A stretch of DNA of 27,409 nucleotides. Origin: Rikenellaceae bacterium. GTDB taxonomy: Bacteria; Bacteroidota; Bacteroidia; Bacteroidales; UBA932. Below are positions 14,434-22,030 of the stretch, in pieces. The notes under the pieces are model-generated. The model was given only the letters and a program-made list of their open reading frames with translations. It searched no databases and was not told the DNA's origin. Both the position numbers and the translations under genes were made by a program. Positions within the stretch are counted from its first letter, which is position 1, and each line of letters opens with the position of its first letter. The stretch covers positions 24,379 to 51,787 of the forward strand of contig DPKJ01000012.1 in the NCBI GenBank assembly GCA_003542575.1, in the 5' to 3' direction.

Positions 14434-15433
14434 AAAGAACAAAAAAAAAATTATTGATTTGGAAAAAGTAAAACAATTTGCCTTAATGGGAGCGGCAGGA
14501 TACATCGCTCCAAGACACCTTAAGGCAATAAAAGAGACAGGAAATAATCTGGTGGCTGCCGTTGACCCGTTTGACAGCGTGGGAATTATGGACAGCTATT
14601 TTCCGGAGTGCTCATTTTTTAGAGAATTTGAACTCTTTGACAGACATTTGTCAAAGTTAAAGAGCGACGGCACGGGTGCTGATTATCTTTCGGTGTGTTC
14701 TCCTGATTATCTTCATGATGCACATATCAGATACGGTCTTAAAATTGGGACTAATGTAATATCAGAAAAACCGCTGGTACTTAATCCATGGAACCTGGAC
14801 GCGTTGGAGAAGGCTGAGAAAGAGAGTGGTAAAAGGGTATTCACAATTTTACAGATGCGTTATCATCAGTCGATAATTGACCTGAAAAACATGGTAGAAA
14901 ACGGTCCTGCGGATAAGATTTACAACATGGACCTTACATATATCACTTCAAGAGGCAATTGGTTCTTTACAAGCTGGAAGGGAGATGTTCGTAAAAGCGG
15001 AGGTATTGCCACAAACATTGGTATTCACTTTTATGATATGCTCAACTGGGTATTTGGTGATGTTCAAAAGAGCGTGGTTCATGTAAAGAGTCATGACAGG
15101 GTTGCAGGATACATTGAGTTCAAAAGAGCAAGAGTGAGGTATTTCCTTAGCATAAATGCAGCCACTTTACCTGAAGAGATTTCTTCAAAAGGGCAAAGAA
15201 TTTACAGATCGTTTAATCTTGATGGTCAAGAAATTGAATTTACCGATGGATTTTCTGATCTGCACACTGAATCTTACAAAAAGATACTTCAGGGTGAAGG
15301 TTTTGGAATTACAGAGGCTCGAAAATCAATCCAGATTGTATCCGATATCCGAAATTCAACTCCTGTAGGGCTTAAGGGTGACTATCACCCTTTTGCTGCC
15401 AAGGAGATTGCACAGCATCCATTTGGCTGGTAG
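14423..15433 (+). CDS. wlbA: WlbA/WbpB-type sugar-nucleotide 3-dehydrogenase, copy 2 (tandem paralogue)
   Basis: Gfo/Idh/MocA oxidoreductase of up to 336 residues, paralogous to the preceding gene. The same landmarks are present: VKQFALMGAAGYIAPRH, EKPLVLNPWN, SRGNWFFTSWKGDVRKSGG, NIGIHFYDML and the identical ending HPFGW. The start is uncertain. The longest frame opens at a TTG (14423) overlapping copy 1 by 11 bp and yields a Lys-rich leader; a second TTG at 14459 would give MEKVKQFALMG, aligning better with copy 1. No ATG is available before the Rossmann motif, and a 10-A run (14441-14450) sits between the two TTGs. It ends only 15 bp from the convergent copA, without a visible terminator. 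Substrate could differ from copy 1. Confidence 0.85.
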   Translation: MVGKKNKKKIIDLEKVKQFALMGAAGYIAPRHLKAIKETGNNLVAAVDPFDSVGIMDSYFPECSFFREFELFDRHLSKLKSDGTGADYLSVCSPDYLHDAHIRYGLKIGTNVISEKPLVLNPWNLDALEKAEKESGKRVFTILQMRYHQSIIDLKNMVENGPADKIYNMDLTYITSRGNWFFTSWKGDVRKSGGIATNIGIHFYDMLNWVFGDVQKSVVHVKSHDRVAGYIEFKRARVRYFLSINAATLPEEISSKGQRIYRSFNLDGQEIEFTDGFSDLHTESYKKILQGEGFGITEARKSIQIVSDIRNSTPVGLKGDYHPFAAKEIAQHPFGW

Positions 15434-15448
15434 TAAGTACCATTCCAT

Positions 15449-17677
15449 TTATCTGCTAAGACGCAAACTATTAAGCACTACCGATACTGAACTGAAGGCC
15501 ATTGCCGCTGCTGCGATCATGGGACTTAATAGTATTCCGGTGAACGGATAGAGTACTCCTGCAGCAATTGGGATTCCAATAATATTATAGATAAATGCCC
15601 AGAAAAGATTCTGTCTGATAAATTTCACAGTTCTTTTAGACAGGTCAAATGCTTTTGGTAACAGGGCTATATCAGATGTTATAAGAGTCATCATTGCTAC
15701 ATCCATAGCAATATCTGTACCTTTTCCCATTGCTATGCTCACATTGGCCCTGCTAAGTGCCTGTGAGTCATTTATACCGTCACCTGCCATTGCCACAACT
15801 TTACCCTGAGATTGGAGCTCCACAATGTAGTCGTCTTTATCCTGAGGAAGTGAACCCGCCTTAAAGTGGCTTATACCAACTTTTGACGCAACATAATTTG
15901 CATTCTTCTGGTTATCTCCGGTGAGCATGTGTACCTCTATTCCCATCTCATGCAGCTTAGCAATTGCTGCAGCAGAGGTATCTTTAATTTTATCGGAGAC
16001 GGCAACTATTACCATCGGTACATATCCTCTGCCAAAAACGGCTATGCTCTTACCCTCTCCCGATAGCTTTTCAGATAATGATGTAGCCCTGTTTGCGATA
16101 TCTGATACATTGGCAGCAACCTGGGTATTCATCATTCTGATGCTTCCCAGCCAGAATTTTTTATCATCATACTTTGCCTCTGCGCCTAATCCTGATATTG
16201 TTGTAAAATTTGAAATCTGAGACCTCTTTTCAGGGACACCCCAATTCTGTTTTATGTAATCGGTAATGGCAGAAGCAAGCGGATGCTCAGAAACCTCCTC
16301 CATAGCAAATAGTACGGGAAGATATCGCTCCCTTTCACTCTCATCCTCTGTAAGCCACTGCCAGTCTGTAACTATCGGCCTACCCTCAGTAATTGTTCCG
16401 GTCTTGTCCAAAACCACGGCGTTTACCCTTCTCATCTGCTCCAGGGCGGAGGCATCTTTAATAAGTATATGCTGTTGGGCTCCCTTGCCGATTCCAACCA
16501 TAAGGGCTGTTGGTGTTGCCAGGCCAAGTGCGCATGGGCAGGCTATTACAAGGACAGAAATGGCAGAGAGCAACCCTTTTGCAAAGAGCTGTTCACCACC
16601 GGCTAAAATCCAGACAACAAGGGTTATAAGTGAAATTGAGATAACCACAGGTACAAAGATTGAAGCAATCTTGTCGGCAATTCTTTGAACGGGTGCTTTG
16701 CTGCCCTGTGCCTCTTTTACTGTTTTAATTATCTGTGCAAGAAGTGTGTCACCTCCCACTTTTAATGCCTCAAAGGTGAATGTGCCCTTTTGATTTATTG
16801 TTCCGGCCAATACATTGTCCCCCACTCTCTTGTGGGCAGCCAACGGCTCTCCGGATATCATACTTTCGTTCACATACGATTCACCGCTTTTAAGAACTCC
16901 ATCTACGGGAATTTTCTCTCCCGGCTTAACAACAATTTCCTCCCCAACCGAGATTTGAGATATGGGAACTTCTACAGGCTCTCCGTTTCTCAATACAGTT
17001 GCCGATTTTGGCTGTAGACCCATCAGCTTCTTTATTGCAGATGACGTATTGCCTTTTGCTCTCTCTTCCAGAAATTTACCAAGTAAAACAAATGCGATAA
17101 TCATTGTTGCTGCTTCGTAATAGACCATCGGCTCAATACCTCTGGCAATCCAGTATTCAGGGAAAAATGTATTGAAAACACTAAACAAGAAGGCAATAGC
17201 AGTACTCAAAGCAACCAGGGTATCCATATTTGCACTACCTCTAAGCACAGCCTTATAGCCGTTTACATAAAAGCTCCTTCCAAAAATTGCAAGTACGGGA
17301 AGCGAAAGAAGCATCATGGGAATATTCAGATAGTGGTGATGCATAAAAAACATTGACATCACCATTATGGGCATCGAAAAGGCCCACGCGAGTATGGTTC
17401 TGTTTTTAAGTTTACGGTAGTGACTCTCTCGTTGCTCCTCCTTAAGTTTTGCTGCATTCTCTCCCTCTTCAACAATCATGTCGTAGCCAAGTTGCTGAAC
17501 ACTCCGTTTAAGTTTGATGGAATCAGTAAGTTGTTCATCAAACTCCAGGGTCACACTGTTGTCGGCAAAATTAACTACCGCCTTCTTTACTCCCGGTTGT
17601 GCATTCAACCCCTTTTCTACTCCCATTGCACATGATGCACAACTCATTCCGGTTACCGTATAACTCTTCTTTGCCAT
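15449..17677 (-). CDS. copA: Copper-translocating P1B-type ATPase
   Basis: The protein has 742 residues. One N-terminal heavy-metal domain has GMSCASC (Cys13/Cys16). The membrane metal site is C380-P-C382 in IACPCALGLATP, typical of Cu(I) transporters. The phosphorylated Asp424 is in DKTGTITEG, followed by the HP motif (SEHPLA), TGDNQKN and AGDGINDSQAL. About eight hydrophobic segments surround these. It should export Cu(I) from the cytoplasm, for detoxification (CopA) or to supply cuproenzymes (CcoI/FixI type). The single HMA and standard length do not decide. It is the last gene of a tight minus-strand operon, 7 bp after the DUF1858/DUF2249-like gene, so copper transport is co-expressed with hemerythrin-type sensors. 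Confidence 0.95.
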   Translation of the reverse strand: MAKKSYTVTGMSCASCAMGVEKGLNAQPGVKKAVVNFADNSVTLEFDEQLTDSIKLKRSVQQLGYDMIVEEGENAAKLKEEQRESHYRKLKNRTILAWAFSMPIMVMSMFFMHHHYLNIPMMLLSLPVLAIFGRSFYVNGYKAVLRGSANMDTLVALSTAIAFLFSVFNTFFPEYWIARGIEPMVYYEAATMIIAFVLLGKFLEERAKGNTSSAIKKLMGLQPKSATVLRNGEPVEVPISQISVGEEIVVKPGEKIPVDGVLKSGESYVNESMISGEPLAAHKRVGDNVLAGTINQKGTFTFEALKVGGDTLLAQIIKTVKEAQGSKAPVQRIADKIASIFVPVVISISLITLVVWILAGGEQLFAKGLLSAISVLVIACPCALGLATPTALMVGIGKGAQQHILIKDASALEQMRRVNAVVLDKTGTITEGRPIVTDWQWLTEDESERERYLPVLFAMEEVSEHPLASAITDYIKQNWGVPEKRSQISNFTTISGLGAEAKYDDKKFWLGSIRMMNTQVAANVSDIANRATSLSEKLSGEGKSIAVFGRGYVPMVIVAVSDKIKDTSAAAIAKLHEMGIEVHMLTGDNQKNANYVASKVGISHFKAGSLPQDKDDYIVELQSQGKVVAMAGDGINDSQALSRANVSIAMGKGTDIAMDVAMMTLITSDIALLPKAFDLSKRTVKFIRQNLFWAFIYNIIGIPIAAGVLYPFTGILLSPMIAAAAMAFSSVSVVLNSLRLSR

Positions 17678-17684
17678 AATGTAA

Positions 17685-18284
17685 TCAATTTTTAGTTACT
17701 CTGTTAAGATAGATCGCTCCCGCTCTTTTGCTCCATATTTTAAAACCTTTGGCAGATAGCATATCCAGAATCGGAGTTGGCAGAAACGGAGAGGAGAATT
17801 CAAAAATCTGACCCTCCTGCAACAAGTTGCTTAACCTTAAAATCTCTGCCATAGGCACCTCACCAGACTCAAGGGTCTTTACAGCATCGTATCTGACTAT
17901 GATCTTTTCGGGCGAGTACCAGTCAGGCTGCTCACCTCTGTATTTATCAGTTGAGTTTTCCAAATCATTTAACAAACCGGCACCTGATGTAACATCTGAT
18001 GTAACACTTGATGCAGCACCTGTTGCAGATCCCGACATGTTAACACCTGATTCATCAGCATCTGACAAACCGGCGGCTATCCTCAATCTTTTTACAACCT
18101 CTCCTGCCTCAATCCCTGCAACTGCCGCCGCCTGCTGTATTGTGGTTACCCTTGCAATTGTTCTGCGAAGAATCGGGTTCTTTAGCTTTGCAAATGCAGG
18201 TGATATCTCTGAAAGAACATCCTCAAGATGAGGATAGTCTTCCAATAGCTCGTAAACCTTTGTCTGAAATGTTATCGGCCTCAT
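17685..18284 (-). CDS. DUF1858 - DUF2249-like two-domain protein
   Basis: The protein has 199 residues. Residues 1-70 (VYELLEDYPHLEDVLSEISPAF, then RRTIARVTTIQQAAAVAGIE) match the DUF1858 helical domain, which is commonly linked to hybrid-cluster, ScdA/Ric and nitrosative-stress proteins. Residues about 125-195 (YDAVKTLESGEVPMAEIL, FLPTPILDMLSAKGFKIWSK) look like a DUF2249/SirA-like fold. Between them lies a low-complexity linker rich in Ser, Thr, Gly, Asp and Val, encoded by 12-bp repeats. The gene overlaps the upstream DUF438 gene by four bases (ATGA), a clear sign of coupling. Function is not established; a role in sensing or repairing NO or redox damage is inferred from family company. 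Confidence 0.78.
   Translation of the reverse strand: MRPITFQTKVYELLEDYPHLEDVLSEISPAFAKLKNPILRRTIARVTTIQQAAAVAGIEAGEVVKRLRIAAGLSDADESGVNMSGSATGAASSVTSDVTSGAGLLNDLENSTDKYRGEQPDWYSPEKIIVRYDAVKTLESGEVPMAEILRLSNLLQEGQIFEFSSPFLPTPILDMLSAKGFKIWSKRAGAIYLNRVTKN
17981..18028 (-). repeat. Four degenerate 12-bp repeats encoding the interdomain linker
   Basis: Plus-strand units CACCTGATGTAA, CATCTGATGTAA, CACTTGATGCAG and CACCTGTTGCAG follow one another in codon phase. On the coding strand they give the GAASSVTSDVTSG-type linker of the DUF1858 protein. The repeat probably expanded by slippage and is tolerated because it lengthens a flexible linker. Confidence 0.65.
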
Positions 18285-19567
18285 TTTGTTGTATATGATA
18301 GTAATCTTTGGTCTCCCTGGAGTTTTCTGAACTCTGTTATATCCTGGGTAACCTCAATCACTCCCAGGTATTCGTTGTCTTTGCCTCTGAGGACTGTATA
18401 TTCAATGTAAACGAACCTTCCCATAAAGTTAGAGAGCCAGAATTTTGCCTGATTCTCTTTTCCGCTCTTGAAGTCCACAAGAATCTGTTCAACAATATTT
18501 ACACTTCCCGGAGGGTGGCATAGCCTTACATCTCTTCCGATTATAGAGCGGTTTCTCTCAAATACCCTGTTTGGGCTGTGTGAGAAAAACTTAACCTTGT
18601 CATTTGCATCTACATAAGTGATATCGATAGGGATTGTTACAAACAGGGCCTCAAGCTCCTTCATGTCAAAACTCCCCGAACTTAACCTGATTGGAGCACC
18701 ATCGGAGTATGATACACCCGAAACCGCCGGGCCACCCTCCTCCTGCTGACTCTTTTTAAGGTTCTCAACCACACTATCTCCCGGTTTCCACTCATCTCGT
18801 GTATCATACAGACAGTAGCCGTAAACCGGAGTTTCAAGGTAAATCTGATACCAGTTCTCCTCAGAGAATTTCTCAAGACACATTGGTATTAAAATCTCCT
18901 CCTCTTTCATTATCATGCTTTCAACCGCCTCTACTGCAGGGCCAAGCAGCAATACAACAACCGACATCAACTCCTCTTTTGTTGTTATGCTCCCGGGTTC
19001 AAGAGCCTCAATCGAGGCCTTTAGCTGTTCACGAATCTCGTCATGCTTACCCCACATCACCTTTGGAGGGCCTGTAATGGCCACCTTCTCAAGAAAAGGG
19101 AAGAGCAGATACTCTTTGCGCTTATAGTGCTTGTCGAGGTCGTAAAGACTATTAAATAGTCCTTTTAATTTAAGGGTAAGAGCAGCAATTTCGTCATCGG
19201 CTCCATTTGAAACAGCCGGTATCGAGTCAAAGATATCTTTAACCTTTTTTGTAACCTTCTCAACCTCTCTGTTCTCTTTTTTTAATGTATCAACAGGGTG
19301 CGCTGCCGGCATCTCTGCGTGATGAGATGTAATACTTCCCTCCAGTACAGAGCTGTGAATGTCGCAAAACTTGAGAACCTCCTCCTCCGGAAGACCTTCT
19401 GAAATAAGTTCCTGCTCTACTTCAACCACTTCGTTGTACGGAATGTTTTTTAGGAGCTCTTTAACTCTGCTTTTAACCATTTCGGGTGCTTCGCCTTGAT
19501 GGAGTTCCTGAATCATGTGTTTGAGAAGTGCTTTTCTCTGAGATGAGTTGTTGATGTATTCACTCAT
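18281..19567 (-). CDS. DUF438 / hemerythrin / PAS-domain protein
   Basis: The protein has 428 residues. Residues about 1-80 (RKALLKHMIQELHQGEAPEMVKSRVKELLKNI, then CDIHSSVLEGS) match DUF438. A hemerythrin-like helical bundle follows at about 120-260, with candidate iron ligands in DKHYKRKEYLLFPFLE, WGKHDEIR and MKEEEILIPMCLE. A C-terminal PAS domain occupies about 305-420 (ITYVDANDKVKFFSHSPNRVFERN, RDVRLCHPPGSVNIV). This domain order is well known in anaerobes and facultative anaerobes and is thought to bind O2 or NO at a di-iron or heme site. It is the first gene of the operon with the DUF1858 protein and CopA, divergent from the carotenoid genes over about 115 bp. Ligand and output are unknown. 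Confidence 0.88.
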   Translation of the reverse strand: MSEYINNSSQRKALLKHMIQELHQGEAPEMVKSRVKELLKNIPYNEVVEVEQELISEGLPEEEVLKFCDIHSSVLEGSITSHHAEMPAAHPVDTLKKENREVEKVTKKVKDIFDSIPAVSNGADDEIAALTLKLKGLFNSLYDLDKHYKRKEYLLFPFLEKVAITGPPKVMWGKHDEIREQLKASIEALEPGSITTKEELMSVVVLLLGPAVEAVESMIMKEEEILIPMCLEKFSEENWYQIYLETPVYGYCLYDTRDEWKPGDSVVENLKKSQQEEGGPAVSGVSYSDGAPIRLSSGSFDMKELEALFVTIPIDITYVDANDKVKFFSHSPNRVFERNRSIIGRDVRLCHPPGSVNIVEQILVDFKSGKENQAKFWLSNFMGRFVYIEYTVLRGKDNEYLGVIEVTQDITEFRKLQGDQRLLSYTTK

Positions 19568-19681
19568 AATATGATATTTAAAAAATTATAATAGTTAGCG
19601 GGAGTAATAAATTTACAACAAAATTTCTTGATTATTGTTTAACCTGACACCTACCTCGTTGCCGGAAAATTGATTATATTT
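19568..19681. promoter_or_regulatory. Divergent promoter region between the hemerythrin/copper operon and the carotenoid operon
   Basis: On the minus strand TAAATTTA (seven of eight to TAnnTTTG) precedes the DUF438 gene. On the plus strand TATATTTA (19675-19682) precedes the phytoene desaturase. The two operons therefore share a short control region. If the plus-strand element is a true -7 box, transcription would begin close to 19690 and translation would start at the ATG at 19697. Consensus matches only; tentative. Confidence 0.35.
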
Positions 19682-21193
19682 ATGGAAAATTGTAAGATGA
19701 AGAGAGTTGCTATTATTGGAGGAGGTTTTTCGGGGTTGTCGGCTGCTTGTTATCTTGGCAGAGCCGGCTATGATGTTACCGTTTATGAGAAAAACAGTGT
19801 GCTTGGAGGCAGAGCAAGAGTTTTGGAAAGAGATGGGTTCAAATTTGATATGGGGCCTACATTTTATTGGATGCCCGATATTTTTGAGAAATTCTTCAAT
19901 GACTTTGATAAGAAGAGCAGTGATTATTATGAATTAATCCGGCTTGACCCGGGTTATGAGATCTACTTCGGTCCCAATAACTCAGTAAGGGTATCTGCAG
20001 ATGTAAAAAAGACAGTCGAAACCTTTGAAAATATTGAACCCGGCAGCGGAGCCTTTCTTGAAAATTTTCTAAAGTCAGCAGAGTTCAACTATAGGGTGGC
20101 AATTGATAAGGTTGTTGAAAAACCAGGCAAGTCGATATTTGAATTGATTATGCCTCAAACAATTGCAAGAGTATCTCAGTTCAAAGAGTCAATAAGTCAA
20201 CATATAAGAAAGAACATAAAAGATGACAGGCTAAGGCAAATTCTTGAGTTTCCTGTACTCTTTCTTGGTGCAAAGCCTTCAAGGACACCACTCTTTTATT
20301 GTTTTATGAATTATGCCGACATGGTACTTGGTACCTGGCACATTAAGGGAGGTATGTACGGACTCGTTGAGGCTATGGTAAAGATTTCAGAGGGCTATGG
20401 AGTCAAATTTATAACTGATGCTCATGTTAACAGTATAATAACCGAGGGTTCAAAAGCTGTTGGTATTTCATGGAGTAATACATCCGATTCAAAAGAAGAG
20501 CGTAACTCCGTCTCTGAAATGGCAGATTTTATTATCTCCTCTGCAGACTACCACTTTGCCGAGACACTGCTGGAGCCTAAATTCCGCAATTATTCAGAAA
20601 AATACTGGTCAAAGAGAGTATTTGCCCCTTCGGCCATGCTCTATTATGTGGGATTTGACAAGAAATTAGAGGGTATTTCTCATCATACTCTCTTTTTTGA
20701 CGCTGACTTTATTGAACATTCCGAGACTATTTATGATACACCAAGGTGGCCAAACAAACCTCTCTTTTACGGCAGTTTTCCATCGGTAACCGACCCTACC
20801 CTTGCTCCTAAAGGTAAAGAGTGTGCCGTATTCCTTATACCTGTAGCTGCAGGACTCAAAGATACACCTGAGTTGCGAGAGAATTACTTTTTGCAGATTC
20901 TGGAGAGAATTGAACAGACAACAGGCATAAAAGTCTCTGATTCTGTGCTTTTCAAAGAGTCCTATTCTGTGAGTAACTTTATGGAAGATTACCATGCCTA
21001 CAAGGGGAATGCATACGGACTTTCGAACATACTTACCCAAACGGCATTTCTTAAGCCTAAAATGCAAAACAGACATCTTTCAAATCTTTTATACGCAGGA
21101 CAGCTAACTGTACCCGGTCCCGGAGTGCCTCCGGCCATAATATCTGGTAAGATTGCTGCCGGCATTGCCAGGAAAAAACTTAAACATGGATAA
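19682..21193 (+). CDS. crtI: CrtI-type phytoene desaturase
   Basis: About 500 residues, normal for CrtI. The FAD dinucleotide-binding motif GGGFSGLSAACYLGRAGYDV lies just after the start, then EKNSVLGGRARVLERDGFKFDMGPTFY. The C-terminal motif YAGQLTVPGPGVPPAIISGKIAAG is diagnostic for carotenoid desaturases. It introduces double bases into phytoene to give lycopene or a related product at the membrane, using quinones or O2 as acceptor. A TTG frame extends to 19670, but ATG at 19682 or 19697 (MKRVAIIGGGFSG) is more credible; 19697 places the glycine motif at residues 8-13 as in most homologues. It overlaps crtB by 8 bp. Confidence 0.94.
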   Translation: MENCKMKRVAIIGGGFSGLSAACYLGRAGYDVTVYEKNSVLGGRARVLERDGFKFDMGPTFYWMPDIFEKFFNDFDKKSSDYYELIRLDPGYEIYFGPNNSVRVSADVKKTVETFENIEPGSGAFLENFLKSAEFNYRVAIDKVVEKPGKSIFELIMPQTIARVSQFKESISQHIRKNIKDDRLRQILEFPVLFLGAKPSRTPLFYCFMNYADMVLGTWHIKGGMYGLVEAMVKISEGYGVKFITDAHVNSIITEGSKAVGISWSNTSDSKEERNSVSEMADFIISSADYHFAETLLEPKFRNYSEKYWSKRVFAPSAMLYYVGFDKKLEGISHHTLFFDADFIEHSETIYDTPRWPNKPLFYGSFPSVTDPTLAPKGKECAVFLIPVAAGLKDTPELRENYFLQILERIEQTTGIKVSDSVLFKESYSVSNFMEDYHAYKGNAYGLSNILTQTAFLKPKMQNRHLSNLLYAGQLTVPGPGVPPAIISGKIAAGIARKKLKHG

Positions 21194-22028
21194 TTTATAC
21201 AAAGAGTTATCTCTCAGGACATCGGAGCTTACAACCTCCCTCTACAGCACCTCATTTTCGGCGGGGCTAATGTGCATGAACAAAGAGAGTCGTAGGGCCA
21301 TATTTGCCATATACGGCTTTCTTCGTCAGGCAGATGAGATTGTTGATACATTTCACGAATATGACAAAAAGAGTCTAATCAGTGAGTTTGAGGCCGAGTA
21401 CTACAGATGCATGGAGCGGGGTATAAGTCTGAATCTGATAATAAACTCATTTGCTCTGATTGTAAAGAGATACAATATCCCTGACCAGCTGGTAAGTGCG
21501 TTTCTCAAAAGCATGAAAAGTGATCTGGATAACAGCAACTTCAATGAATCGGGCATTAAAGAGTACATCTATGGGTCTGCCGATGTTGTGGGGCTGATGT
21601 GTCTTAAAGTTATGACACGTGATAACCCGCAAGATTATGAAAGACTTAAGGATAGCGCCATGAGTCTCTCTTCTGCATTTCAGAAAATCAATTTTTTGAG
21701 GGACATTAAAAACGATACAGAAAATTTATCCAGAAACTATTTTCCTGTTCTTAACGACAAAGCTTTCGACAAGGAGAGTTTCGGGATTATTCTTGAAGAT
21801 ATTCGCAAAGATTTCAGGGATGCGCTTGTTGGTATTAAAGAGCTGCCTAAACGAGACAGGACAGGAGTATATCTTGCTTATTTATACTACCTTGGACTTA
21901 CATCCAAAATTGGGAAAACACCTCCGGAGAGGCTATTCAAAAAACGAATACGTCTATCTGAATGGGAAAAAGTCGGACTTTTTTGTGTGGCCAATTTCAG
22001 ATCATACATGGGTAAAAAATTTATGTAA
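21186..22028 (+). CDS. crtB: Phytoene synthase
   Basis: 280 residues from the ATG at 21186, which I prefer over an upstream in-frame TTG at 21153 lying deep inside crtI. Both Asp-rich motifs of squalene/phytoene synthases are present: D50-E-I-V-D54 in GFLRQADEIVD and D173-I-K-N-D177 in NFLRDIKND, followed by SRNYFP. YSTSFSAGLM near the start and YGSADVVGLM in the middle are also typical. It condenses two geranylgeranyl-PP into phytoene; a squalene-type product is less likely given two flanking CrtI-family genes. Translation is coupled to crtI by overlap, and the next gene starts 2 bp after its stop. Confidence 0.95.
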   Translation: MDNLYKELSLRTSELTTSLYSTSFSAGLMCMNKESRRAIFAIYGFLRQADEIVDTFHEYDKKSLISEFEAEYYRCMERGISLNLIINSFALIVKRYNIPDQLVSAFLKSMKSDLDNSNFNESGIKEYIYGSADVVGLMCLKVMTRDNPQDYERLKDSAMSLSSAFQKINFLRDIKNDTENLSRNYFPVLNDKAFDKESFGIILEDIRKDFRDALVGIKELPKRDRTGVYLAYLYYLGLTSKIGKTPPERLFKKRIRLSEWEKVGLFCVANFRSYMGKKFM

Positions 22029-22030
22029 TC

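Noticed and set aside
15434..15448. Terminator between the convergent dehydrogenase and copA genes
   Set aside because: Only 15 bp separate the stops and no inverted repeat is visible there.
20666..21076. 136-residue minus-strand frame inside crtI
   Set aside because: Antisense to the desaturase C-terminal half; no recognisable domain and no independent start signals.
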